DNA of 23,341 bases from positions 1 through 23,341 of the forward strand of contig CAKZIX010000006.1 in NCBI GenBank assembly GCA_936936565.1. Direction: 5' to 3'. The notes under the pieces are model-generated. The model was not told where the DNA came from. It worked only from the letters and a program-made list of their open reading frames with translations, and ran no database searches. This document shows, one piece after another, positions 8,328 to 15,625 of the stretch (position 1 is its first letter; the number at the start of each line of letters is the position of its first letter). The position numbers and the translations under genes were made by a program. Origin of the DNA: an uncultured Nocardiaceae bacterium (GTDB lineage Bacteria; Actinomycetota; Actinomycetes; Mycobacteriales; Mycobacteriaceae).

Positions 8328-11300
8328 CGGTGGGCTCCTCGACGATGGCGAGAAAGGCGATCAGCTCGAAGTCATCCAGTCCGGCGATGGTCTGCGCGAG
8401 CGCGGTCGTGCGGCCGGGACTGAACAGGCTGTCGACGTCGCGCTCGTCCGTGAGGTCGATCATCGAGCGGATCGCATCCGTGAGCAGGCGACTATAAGTG
8501 CCCATTTCGGCCCCGTCGCGGGTGGCAGCGTTGAAAACGCGACACACCTCCAATGCGGGCTCGTTACGGTTCCGGCATCCGGCGCGGATCAGGTCGAGCA
8601 GGTGCTTGACCTCGGTGTGATCGGCGATCACCTGTCCGTCGTCGTCGAGGTAGACGAGGTAGTTCGGGTGCAGCCTGTTGCCACGATTGAGATGCTGGTC
8701 GGCGTTGATATTGCGCAGCACGAAGATCGCGCCAGGCTTGAGCCCCTTCTCGGGATGGGCGGGGACGACCGCGTGCAGTCCCTTCGGGGTGCCGGCCAGG
8801 TCGCCGTACTCCTTGAGGTAGCCGAGCAGATCCATGCGGAAGTCGTTCAGACCGAGGTCAGTGATCGACACGCCGGTGCGAACGTCTTCGAGCTCGATCA
8901 CTTCGTCCTGAAGCTTGCGGAGCTGCTCCTTGCGGAATGCGGCATCGCCGGCCTCCGGGTCGAGAATGTTGTCGTCGCCTGTTCCACCGAGGTTCGCAGC
9001 GACCATGCGGTTCTCGACGCGCTCCTTGAGGTTGATGTATTCGTCCAGCGAGATGTCCGGCCAGAAGTTCACAAGCTGGATGCGCTCGTTGGCCGAGCCG
9101 ATACGATCGATTCGGCCAAATCGCTGGATGATCCGCACGGGGTTCCAGTGGATGTCGTAATTGACCAGGAAGTCGCAGTCCTGGAGGTTCTGGCCCTCAC
9201 TGATGCAGTCGGTGCCGACTAGTAGGTCGATCTCCGAGGTTTCCTGCGGCATCGCCAGGTGGCGCTGCTTCGACTGCGGGGAAAACAGGGTGAGGACCTG
9301 CTGGAAGCTGTATCCCTTGCCGACCGTTGTGGACGGGTTACCTTGGCCGGTGACGAGGGCGCTGTGGTAGCCGTGCTGCTTCAGCGCTGGGGCGAGGTTC
9401 TTGTAGAGGTACTCGGCAGTGTCGGCGAACGCGGAAAAGATCAAAACCTTGCAGTTGCCGGGGTTCAGTGGCTGCTGGAACTTGGCGTCGAGCCGCTCGA
9501 GCAGTGCGCGCAGCTTGGAATCGTGCTTAGGGGTTATGCCGCTGACCGAGCGCAGCAGGTTCTGGATCACCGTGCCGTCGTGGGCGAGGTCGCGGCTCCA
9601 CGACTCGACGTCCATGTCGGCCAGGTCGATCTGCACCTTCCGGCCGACCGTGCCGCTGGTGGGGAACTCGAAGTCGTCATCATTGGTGTCCACGTCGGCG
9701 AACGCGGAGACGATGTCGGCGATGTTCGCGGCGTGGTTGTCTACAGCTTCGATCGCGTCGGCGACCGCGTGCTCCAGCCGATTGAGGGTTAGGCGAAACG
9801 CCTCGATGCTGCTCTCCAGCCGCTTGAGCAGATTCACCGTCATGAGTTTGCGGATCCCCTGCTCGCGGTTCGCTGCACCAAGGTTCGCGTTTTCACCACC
9901 CATGTAGTTCTGGCCGGCGCCTGCACCGTAGATCTGCTCGTACTTGTCTCGGCGGCTTTCGAACACATACGCCAGCGGCGTGTAGACCGCCAGGGTCAGG
10001 AGCTGGAGCTGTTCGAAGATCTCATTGAATGTCGGGACGTCCGCGAGGTCAGTCAGTGGCGGCCGCAGGGATTCCGGCTTCATCCGCTCCGGGAACGCGC
10101 CGATGTCGGCGGTGTCGTAGAACGCTTGGATGTGTTTGCGCGAGCGGGCGATGGTCACGGCGTCCAGCAATTCGAAGAAGTCGAAGTCCAGCTGGGCGAG
10201 GATGGCATCGGTTGTGCGCCGCTCAGGCGGTAGGGCGGACCACTCGTTGAAGACGCGCTGAGCTTGCCGGAACACCTCCTCGATCGACTGGATGTTGAGT
10301 TTCGTGGCGAGCTGCGTCGAATCCCCTGCGTAGGCGAGGGCCAGCTGATTGCGCAGATCGTTGAAGCGGTTGTTGACTGGGGTCGCGGAGAGCATCAACA
10401 CCTTTGTCTTCACGCCTGCACGGATGACCTTGCGCATCAGGCGCTGGTATCGGGTCTCCCGCTGGGCGATGATGTCGGCATTGCGGAAGTTGTGAGATTC
10501 GTCGATCACGACCAGGTCGTAGTTGCCCCAGTTGATCAGGTCCAGCCGCTTACCCAGGGACTCGCCACCGTCGCGCGACAGGTCGGTGTGGGCGAGGACG
10601 TCGTAGTTGAAGCGGTCTTTTGTGAAGATATTCGTTGTGTAGTTCGAGTTGTAGTTCGTCCAGTTTTCAGTGAGCTTCTTGGGCGCCAGCACGAGTACGG
10701 TCTTGTTGCGCAGCTCGTAATACTTGATCACCGCCAGCGCTGTGAACGTCTTCCCGAGTCCCACGCTGTCGGCGAGGATGCAACCGTTGTAGGTCTCCAG
10801 CTTGTTGATCACGCCGGTCGCAGCGTCCTTCTGGAAGTTGTAGAGCGCCTTCCAGATCTCGGTGCCCTGGTATCCGGTGCGGTCGTTCGGCAGCACATCG
10901 TCGCTGATGTCTTCAAGGAACTCGTTGAAGAGGTAGTAGAGGATCAGGAAGTACACCCGCTGTGGGGAGTTCTCGGCATACACGCTCGCGATGTGCTCTC
11001 GGACCGCCTCGGTCACGTCGTCGAGTTGGTCGGGGTTGTGCCAGATCTGGTCGAAGAGCTGCATGTATTGGCGCGTTGCCAGCTTGTCGTCGATCTTGTG
11101 CACCATGTTCGACACCGCGGGGCCGCGCTCATACCCGAGGTCGGCGGTCGTGAAGCCGTGAAGGGGTGCATAGGCGGCGGTGTCATCGACCACAGCGAAC
11201 GACTGCATCGGCGCGCCCGTGTGGTTCGAGCGGAACGTGACCTTCTGTCGCACCCACTCAGCGCATTCACGTGCGATGGCCCGTTGGGTCAGCTTGTTGC

Positions 11301-11589
11301 GCAGCCGAATCTCGAACTCTGTGCCGTACAGTGCAGCACCCTGGCTCTTGTCGTTCGGGATGAAGAACTGCCGGTTCTCCTGGGCGGGTTTTCCGGTCGC
11401 CTTCGTGGTTGTGAACGATGGTGCGGTGAAGATGAACTCAAGTTCCTTGATCGACTGAAGTTCAAGCCTCAGTGCTTCGAACGCGAAGATCGAGAACGTG
11501 CTCGCCGCGATACGCAACTTGGTGCCAGGCTTGATCGAAGCCTTTAGATCGTCGCCGAAGAACTCATTGAGGTTGTCGATGATGCGCAC
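8320..11589 (-). CDS. SNF2-type helicase with PLD-like N-terminal domain
   Basis: This 1089-residue protein has a GTG start (11587-11589). Residues 1 to about 200 resemble the phospholipase D-like domain that precedes many defence helicases (FAFEALRLELQSI, APLHGFTTADLG), but I see no HxK catalytic pair, so it may be structural. From about 215 onward it is a SNF2/superfamily 2 ATPase: DSVGLGKT at 274-281, DESH at 363-366, SATP at 401-404, GTDCISEGQNLQ around 794-805 and QRFGRIDRIGS at 822-832. The C-terminal 250 residues are helical with no known domain. It presumably moves along or remodels DNA with ATP. The stop codon of an upstream small ORF directly abuts its start, and its end overlaps the DUF4391 gene. 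No DUF1998 (DrmB) gene is present, so this is not canonical DISARM. Confidence 0.9.
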   Translation of the reverse strand: MRIIDNLNEFFGDDLKASIKPGTKLRIAASTFSIFAFEALRLELQSIKELEFIFTAPSFTTTKATGKPAQENRQFFIPNDKSQGAALYGTEFEIRLRNKLTQRAIARECAEWVRQKVTFRSNHTGAPMQSFAVVDDTAAYAPLHGFTTADLGYERGPAVSNMVHKIDDKLATRQYMQLFDQIWHNPDQLDDVTEAVREHIASVYAENSPQRVYFLILYYLFNEFLEDISDDVLPNDRTGYQGTEIWKALYNFQKDAATGVINKLETYNGCILADSVGLGKTFTALAVIKYYELRNKTVLVLAPKKLTENWTNYNSNYTTNIFTKDRFNYDVLAHTDLSRDGGESLGKRLDLINWGNYDLVVIDESHNFRNADIIAQRETRYQRLMRKVIRAGVKTKVLMLSATPVNNRFNDLRNQLALAYAGDSTQLATKLNIQSIEEVFRQAQRVFNEWSALPPERRTTDAILAQLDFDFFELLDAVTIARSRKHIQAFYDTADIGAFPERMKPESLRPPLTDLADVPTFNEIFEQLQLLTLAVYTPLAYVFESRRDKYEQIYGAGAGQNYMGGENANLGAANREQGIRKLMTVNLLKRLESSIEAFRLTLNRLEHAVADAIEAVDNHAANIADIVSAFADVDTNDDDFEFPTSGTVGRKVQIDLADMDVESWSRDLAHDGTVIQNLLRSVSGITPKHDSKLRALLERLDAKFQQPLNPGNCKVLIFSAFADTAEYLYKNLAPALKQHGYHSALVTGQGNPSTTVGKGYSFQQVLTLFSPQSKQRHLAMPQETSEIDLLVGTDCISEGQNLQDCDFLVNYDIHWNPVRIIQRFGRIDRIGSANERIQLVNFWPDISLDEYINLKERVENRMVAANLGGTGDDNILDPEAGDAAFRKEQLRKLQDEVIELEDVRTGVSITDLGLNDFRMDLLGYLKEYGDLAGTPKGLHAVVPAHPEKGLKPGAIFVLRNINADQHLNRGNRLHPNYLVYLDDDGQVIADHTEVKHLLDLIRAGCRNRNEPALEVCRVFNAATRDGAEMGTYSRLLTDAIRSMIDLTDERDVDSLFSPGRTTALAQTIAGLDDFELIAFLAIVEEPTDD

Positions 11590-11757
11590 TCAGAAGTCAC
11601 CGTCCTCCGGCGATGTCTTCGGCCGCGCCTCGATCGGCAAGTTGCCGGCCCGCATGGACGCTGGCCGTTTCATGCGAGGCACCGTTTCCACCCGCGGGAG
11701 GTCGATTGTCACCTGGCCGTCGCCCCCCACCTGTAGTTGAGCGTCAAGAGTCTCCAT
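11590..11757 (-). CDS. Small 55-residue ORF opening the restriction operon
   Basis: An ATG at 11755-11757 opens a 55-codon frame whose TGA (11590-11592) directly abuts the GTG start of the helicase, an arrangement typical of translational coupling. The product begins METLDAQLQVGGDGQVTIDL, continues with PRVETVPRMKRPASM and ends PKTSPEDGDF. The DGQVTIDLPR segment faintly recalls the beta-strand core of AbrB/SpoVT-type DNA-binding proteins, but the protein is too short and divergent to assign. No strong Shine-Dalgarno precedes the ATG. The frame stays open upstream to about 11863 without another good start. Alternatives are a leader ORF controlling helicase translation or the 3' remnant of a longer gene. 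Position and protein-like composition support it; function unknown. Confidence 0.5.
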   Translation of the reverse strand: METLDAQLQVGGDGQVTIDLPRVETVPRMKRPASMRAGNLPIEARPKTSPEDGDF

Positions 11758-11890
11758 TATGCGTGCGAAAGCACCGGTCGCCCTGCTGGCACTCCGGAAC
11801 AGGGTGGGTTCGACTGTTTTCGTAGTCGTACGGCGTTGGCGACTTTCTTCAGCGACCTCGGTAGGTTACGCAACGGCATCTCAGCGCTGG

Positions 11891-11981
11891 CCTGCGACAA
11901 CGGGACGGTCGCAGGTCAGGTCGGTGTTGGAGTGTTCGATCCAACAAGATCATGGCCCGTCAGCACAATGCTGGCGGGCCA
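11891..11981. repeat. Three successive inverted repeats in the glnA-island spacer
   Basis: Within 91 bp are three separate hairpins. CCTGCGA (11891-11897) pairs with TCGCAGG (11909-11915). TGTTGGA (11925-11931) pairs with TCCAACA (11940-11946). A 13-bp stem (11953-11965 with 11969-11981) has a 3-base loop and a single G-T type mismatch. The last resembles a terminator without a T-run and could serve transcripts leaving glnA. The cluster could also be a recombination or island-boundary site. No integrase or transposase is present to support that. Confidence 0.55.
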
Positions 11982-12022
11982 CGAATATCTTGGCGCTCGG
12001 AACAGTATGTTGACTGCCCTTG

Positions 12023-12063
12023 GGAGTGGCCTAACCGACGTTTCCACTAAGTCAGGCCACTCC
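12023..12063 (-). terminator. Stem-loop just after glnA, probable terminator
   Basis: Arms GGAGTGGCCT (12023-12032) and AGGCCACTCC (12054-12063) pair perfectly over 10 bp with a 21-base loop, beginning 15 bp beyond the glnA stop. No T-run follows, which is common for actinobacterial terminators. It should separate glnA from the restriction operon transcribed in the same direction. Confidence 0.55.
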
Positions 12064-12077
12064 GGCAAAATCCCAAA

Positions 12078-13514
12078 TCATACGTCGAAGTAGAGCTCGA
12101 ACTCGTACGGGTGCGGACGCAGGTTGACCGGCGCGATTTCTTGGGTGCGCTTGATGTCGATCCAGGTCTCGATGAGGTCTTCGGTGAACACGCCGCCCTC
12201 GGTGAGGTACTCGTGATCCGCCTCGAGGCGGTCGATGACCGACGCCAGCGAGGTGGGAGCCTGCGGGATGTTCTTGGCCTCCTCGGGCGGGAGCTCGTAG
12301 AGGTCCTTGTCGACCGGCGCGAGCGGCTCGATCTTGTTCTTGATGCCGTCCAGGCCGGCCATCAGCATGGCCGAGAACGCCAGGTACGGGTTGCCCGAGC
12401 TGTCCGGCGCGCGGAACTCGAGGCGCTTGGCCTTCGGGTTGTTGCCGGTGATCGGGATACGGACCGCGGCGGAGCGGTTGCGCTGCGAGTACACCAGGTT
12501 GATGGGAGCCTCGAAGCCCGGCACCAGGCGGTGGTAGGAGTTCACGGTCGGGTTGGTGAACGCCAGCAGCGACGGCGCGTGGTGCAGGATGCCGCCGATG
12601 TAGTGACGCGCCAGATCCGACAGGCCGGCGTAGCCCGACTCGTCGTGGAAGAGCGGCTTGCCGTCCTTCCACAGCGACTGGTGCACGTGCATGCCCGAGC
12701 CGTTGTCGCCGAACAGCGGCTTCGGCATGAAGGTGACGGTCTTGCCCTCGCCCCACGCCGTGTTCTTCACGATGTACTTGAAGAGCTGGACGTCGTCGGC
12801 CGCCTTGAGCAGCGTGTCGAAGCGGTAGTTGATCTCGGCCTGACCGGCGGTGCCGACCTCGTGGTGGCCGCGCTCGAGCTCGAAGCCCGCGTTCTGCAGG
12901 TTGGTCGAGATCTTGTCGCGCAGGTCGACGTAGTGGTCGTACGGCGCGACGGGGAAGTAGCCACCCTTCGGGCGCACCTTGTAGCCACGGTTCGGGGTGC
13001 CGTCGGCGTTGTACTCGTTGCCGGTGTTCCACCAGCCGGAGACGGAGTCGATCTCGTAGAAGGCGCCGTTGACGTCGGAATCGAAGCGCACCGAGTCGAA
13101 GACGTAGAACTCGGCCTCCGGGCCGAAGTACGCGGTGTCCGCGATGCCGGTGCTGACCAGGTAGTCCTGGGCCTTGCGGGCGATGTTGCGCGGGTCGCGG
13201 CTGTAGGCCTCACGAGTGAGCGGGTCGTGGACGAAGAAGTTGATGTTGACCGTCTTCGCCTGACGGAACGGGTCGATCTGGGTGGTGGAGAAGTCCGGCA
13301 GCAGCAGCATGTCCGACTCGTGGATCTGCTGGAAGCCGCGCACCGACGAACCGTCGAACGCGAGGCCCTCTTCGGCCAGGTCGGCGGTCAGCGCCTTGGC
13401 CGGGATCGAGAAGTGCTGCATGATGCCGGGCAGGTCGCTGAAGCGGACGTCGACGTACTCGACCTCTTCGTCCTTGATGTACTTGATGACCTCTTCGGCC
13501 GTGCTGAACGCCAC
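12078..13514 (-). CDS. glnA: Glutamine synthetase, type I-beta (GlnA1)
   Basis: This 478-residue enzyme makes glutamine from glutamate, ammonia and ATP, acting in the cytoplasm as a dodecamer; M. tuberculosis GlnA1 has the same length. Recognisable segments are the N-terminal beta-grasp domain, YFGPEAEFYVFD (metal-binding glutamates), GDNGSGMHVHQSLW (ATP/glutamate site) and the adenylylation loop KDLYELPPEE with the modifiable Tyr406. That tyrosine implies control by a GlnE adenylyltransferase, whose gene is not in the window, although in M. tuberculosis glnE lies just 3' of glnA1. The GTG start is fixed by AAGGAG at 13523-13528, 8 bases upstream. A GlnR-like box and promoter lie about 70-115 bp upstream. 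Confidence 0.98.
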   Translation of the reverse strand: MAFSTAEEVIKYIKDEEVEYVDVRFSDLPGIMQHFSIPAKALTADLAEEGLAFDGSSVRGFQQIHESDMLLLPDFSTTQIDPFRQAKTVNINFFVHDPLTREAYSRDPRNIARKAQDYLVSTGIADTAYFGPEAEFYVFDSVRFDSDVNGAFYEIDSVSGWWNTGNEYNADGTPNRGYKVRPKGGYFPVAPYDHYVDLRDKISTNLQNAGFELERGHHEVGTAGQAEINYRFDTLLKAADDVQLFKYIVKNTAWGEGKTVTFMPKPLFGDNGSGMHVHQSLWKDGKPLFHDESGYAGLSDLARHYIGGILHHAPSLLAFTNPTVNSYHRLVPGFEAPINLVYSQRNRSAAVRIPITGNNPKAKRLEFRAPDSSGNPYLAFSAMLMAGLDGIKNKIEPLAPVDKDLYELPPEEAKNIPQAPTSLASVIDRLEADHEYLTEGGVFTEDLIETWIDIKRTQEIAPVNLRPHPYEFELYFDV

Positions 13515-13522
13515 GCTTGTTG

Positions 13523-13528
13523 CTCCTT
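13523..13528 (-). promoter_or_regulatory. glnA ribosome binding site
   Basis: AAGGAG lies 8 bases before the GTG start of glnA. It is a strong Shine-Dalgarno that decides the start, which is otherwise only a GTG. Confidence 0.85.
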
Positions 13529-13579
13529 ACGGTTCGGTTCCCAGCCAGCTTCGACTAACGGGCACGTCGCGACCAGACG

Positions 13580-13608
13580 GTATGGACCTGGTGTTGCCCC
13601 CCGGTCAA
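13580..13608 (-). promoter_or_regulatory. Candidate glnA promoter
   Basis: On the minus strand TTGACC (13608-13603) and CCATAC (13585-13580) are 17 bp apart. The -35 is good and the -10 is weak, as expected for an activator-dependent promoter. Transcription would start about 60 bp before the glnA GTG. Confidence 0.4.
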
Positions 13609-13614
13609 GGTCTT

Positions 13615-13630
13615 GTTTCGCCAGTGTTAC
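13615..13630 (-). promoter_or_regulatory. GlnR-like binding site upstream of glnA
   Basis: Read on the minus strand the site is GTAAC-ACTGGC-GAAAC, matching the actinobacterial GlnR box (gTnAC, six bases, GaAAC). It lies just upstream of the candidate -35, where the nitrogen regulator GlnR would activate glnA under nitrogen limitation. The match is seen in the sequence; regulation is inferred from Streptomyces and mycobacterial glnA. Confidence 0.65.
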
Positions 13631-13729
13631 ACGTGACGTCGATCAGCCGGGTGGACACGTTCACGACCGACCGTTGGCCGGGTGCGCCCATCATGCCACC
13701 GCAGCGAACGCTCCGCGACGTGTGCGGCC

Positions 13730-13735
13730 TATCCT
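13730..13735 (+). promoter_or_regulatory. Candidate -10 element of a leaderless RDD gene
   Basis: TATCCT ends 7 bases before the ATG at 13743, which would put the transcription start at or next to the A of the ATG. No Shine-Dalgarno precedes the gene, and leaderless starts are common in this group. Confidence 0.35.
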
Positions 13736-13742
13736 GGACGGC

Positions 13743-14198
13743 ATGGCGCGCTGGACGGGTTCGTGGTTGTCGGGACCGGAATCGGTGCTGCCCGATTCGA
13801 CGCAGGCCTACCGCGGCGAGCGGCTCGGGCTCGCCGCCGACGGACCGGGATCGCTGGCCGGCACCGGCCGGCGCGTGCTCGCCCTGCTGGCCGACTGGTT
13901 CATCTCCGTCGGCATCGCGGCCGTGCTCGCCGGCCCGCTGAACGCCTCCGCCTCCACGATGACGCTTCTCGTCTGGGCCCTGATCGGGATCGTCAGCGTC
14001 ACGTTGTTCTCCTTCACCCCGGGCCAGTTCTTCCTCGGCATGTACGTCGCGCGGGTGGATGCCCCGGTCCGCGTCGGAGTCTGGCGCGCGGTGGTCCGCC
14101 AGCTACTGCTCTGCTTCCTGGTGCCCGCCCTGTTCACCGACGGCGACGGGCGCGGTATGCACGACCGCGCGACGGGGACGGCGCTGATCCGCCGCTGA
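13743..14198 (+). CDS. RDD family membrane protein
   Basis: This 151-residue integral membrane protein corresponds to M. tuberculosis Rv2219A, next to glnA1. It has a hydrophilic N-terminus of about 40 residues and then the RDD domain: GRRVLALLADWF (conserved Arg43/44 and Asp51 at the start of helix 1, about 45-65), helix 2 about 74-92, the FTPGQFFLGMYVARVD loop, helix 3 about 116-131, and a C-terminal GRGMHDRATGTALIRR containing the third conserved Asp. RDD proteins are transporters or small membrane proteins of mostly unknown substrate. It is divergent from glnA and probably leaderless. Its final codons (ALIRR and stop) lie within the first copy of the 17-bp tandem repeat. Confidence 0.88.
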   Translation: MARWTGSWLSGPESVLPDSTQAYRGERLGLAADGPGSLAGTGRRVLALLADWFISVGIAAVLAGPLNASASTMTLLVWALIGIVSVTLFSFTPGQFFLGMYVARVDAPVRVGVWRAVVRQLLLCFLVPALFTDGDGRGMHDRATGTALIRR

Positions 14199-14250
14199 CG
14201 CTGATCCGCCGCTGACGCCGATCCGCCGCTGACGCCGATCCGCCGCTGAC
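14183..14250 (+). repeat. Four tandem copies of a 17-bp unit at the end of the RDD gene
   Basis: The unit gctgatccgccgctgac occurs at 14183-14199 and 14200-14216, then as gccgatccgccgctgac at 14217-14233 and 14234-14250. The copies differ at one position only. The first copy encodes the last residues and TGA of the RDD gene, so the array looks like duplication of the gene's own 3' end. Later copies are untranslated. Confidence 0.95.
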
Positions 14251-14275
14251 ATAGTCCGCTCTCGGAAGTCCGATG

Positions 14276-14599
14276 GAGCGAACGGAGCGTTCGTTGTGCT
14301 TCGCGGAGCGAACGGGGCGTTGGTTGCGCTGAGCGAGCGGCACGGGGCGGTCGCTGCTGAGCGGAGTGAACGGGAGGTTCGTTGTGCTGAGCGGAGCGAA
14401 CGGGGCGTTGGTTGTGCTGAGCGAGCGGCACGGGGCGTTAGTTGCGCTCAGCGAGCCACACGGGGCGATCGCTGCTGAGCGGAGCGAACGGGAGGTTCGT
14501 TGTGCTGAACAGAGCGAACGGGAGGTTTGTTGTGCTGAACAGAGCGAACGGAGCATTCGTTGCGCTGAGCGGAGCAAAAGTGGCGTTCGCTCGATCGCG
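14276..14599. repeat. Minisatellite-like array, 11 units of 28/30 bp
   Basis: The unit begins GAGCGAACGGGAGGTTCGTT and ends GTGCTGAACA. Unit starts are 14276, 14306, 14336, 14364, 14394, 14424, 14454, 14482, 14512, 14542 and 14572. The units at 14336, 14454 and 14572 are 28 bp, the rest 30 bp. Units at 14336, 14424 and 14454 are a variant beginning AGCGGC or AGCCAC, giving a higher-order pattern. Most units contain a small hairpin, CGAAC and GTTCG arms, perfect as CGAACG/CGTTCG in the first unit. Because 30 is divisible by three, many frames on both strands stay open, but I see no real gene. It lies between the ends of the convergent RDD and DUF4191 genes. Confidence 0.93.
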
Positions 14600-14630
14600 G
14601 GACCGCGCCGAGGTGGTCCGCCGCACGTGG

Positions 14631-14680
14631 CATGAATGGCGCCATCCGTTCGCTCAGCGGGACGAATGTGCCCATTCATG
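14631..14680. repeat. Palindromic element with CATGAATGG arms
   Basis: Arms catgaatgg (14631-14639) and ccattcatg (14672-14680) enclose 32 bases containing cgttcgctcagcgggac. That inner sequence resembles both the 28/30-bp repeat (reverse strand) and part of the palindrome at 21798-21876. It lies between convergent genes, where it could end transcription from both sides. Confidence 0.6.
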
Positions 14681-14743
14681 CGGGCTGCAACGGGGCGCGC
14701 CCGCTGGGCGGTGGGGCCAAGCGGTGCTGCCGGGCCGGAGACC

Positions 14744-15487
14744 TCAGCGCCGGCGCATGGTGCGCTGCACTCCGCGCATCTTCGCGCCCGCGGGCAGCGG
14801 GCCCTTAGGTAGCGCCGGGCCGCCGCGCGTGGACAGCGCCGACAGCCGCCCCTCGATGGAGTCCATGCGCTTGGTGTCGATGTTGCGGGGGAGCTTGACG
14901 AGGTAGCGCTGCAGGCTCTTCAGCGGCACCTGGCCCTCCTCGTTGCCGACCACGATGTCGTAGATCGGGGTGTCCCCGACGACCCGTGCGGTCTTCTTCT
15001 TCTCTTGTGCCAGTAGCGATTTCACGCGGTGCGGGGCGCCCTCGGCGACCAGAACGATGCCGGGCAACCCGACCACGCGGTGCACGGCGTCCATGTGCGC
15101 GGTGCCGGCGACAGCGTTGGTGACGCGCCACTTGCCCTGCATGTTTTCCAGCACCCACGCGGCGGCGCCGGCCTGGCCCTCGACCTTCGTGTACGCCGAC
15201 TTCTGCACTCGGCGTCCGAAGATGATGAACGCAACGAGCACGCCGAGCAGCAATCCGACGGGCAACAGGAACCACTGAATCCCGAAGATCCACCCGATGC
15301 CGAACGCGGCAGCGGTGATCAGGAGGAGCGCGCCGATCATCAAAGGCAGCAGCAGCTTGTCGTCCTTGCGCTGCATGTTGAACGCCTGCCAGATCTGCGA
15401 CCGGCGTTCCTTCGATGCCTGCTTGCGCGCCGCCTTCGCGGCGGCCCGCTGTTCCTTCGTCGGCTTGCCCCGACTTCCTGCTGCCAT
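14744..15487 (-). CDS. DUF4191 membrane protein
   Basis: This 247-residue protein corresponds to M. tuberculosis Rv2219. A basic, alanine-rich N-terminus (about 1-43, many Lys/Arg) precedes two membrane helices at about 45-67 and 70-91. A cytoplasmic-type domain of about 150 residues follows (TKVEGQAGAAAWVLENM; VVGLPGIVLVAEG; PIYDIVVGNEEGQV) and a basic tail ends TMRRR. Function is unknown, but it is consistently found beside lipA in mycobacteria and relatives. The ATG at 15485-15487 is the natural start because the lysine-rich N-terminus begins there. It is transcribed toward the RDD gene and separated from it by the repeat arrays. Confidence 0.88.
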   Translation of the reverse strand: MAAGSRGKPTKEQRAAAKAARKQASKERRSQIWQAFNMQRKDDKLLLPLMIGALLLITAAAFGIGWIFGIQWFLLPVGLLLGVLVAFIIFGRRVQKSAYTKVEGQAGAAAWVLENMQGKWRVTNAVAGTAHMDAVHRVVGLPGIVLVAEGAPHRVKSLLAQEKKKTARVVGDTPIYDIVVGNEEGQVPLKSLQRYLVKLPRNIDTKRMDSIEGRLSALSTRGGPALPKGPLPAGAKMRGVQRTMRRR

Positions 15488-15625
15488 GGACCAAGCCTAG
15501 AGCAGCCAGCGCGGCTGTCGGACCGCACGTCGAGAGACAGCGAGCTGACCGAATCCAGCAACGCACGTGAACTATGGTCGGGGGAGCGGCATGGCCGACT
15601 ACCTAGTGGGCTCCCAGTCCGCATC

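Noticed and set aside
2553..11589. DISARM or type I R-M system
   Set aside because: There is no DUF1998 (DrmB) gene and no HsdS specificity subunit. Mod motif order and the Res C-terminal nuclease are those of type III.
13684..13710. Third copy of the dispersed palindrome upstream of the RDD gene
   Set aside because: A short gcgcccatcatgcc stretch resembles the others, but there is no inverted partner.
12111..13742. Long plus-strand open frame running through glnA into the RDD gene
   Set aside because: Only the last 151 codons, from the ATG at 13743, are real. The rest is antisense to glnA and low-complexity.
14276..14599. CRISPR array
   Set aside because: The units are contiguous, with no unique spacers and no cas genes nearby.
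14296..14906. Several open frames on both strands across the 28/30-bp repeat array
   Set aside because: They exist because the repeat length is divisible by three and lacks stops. The peptides are repetitive, occur in many frames, and the 28-bp units break each frame.
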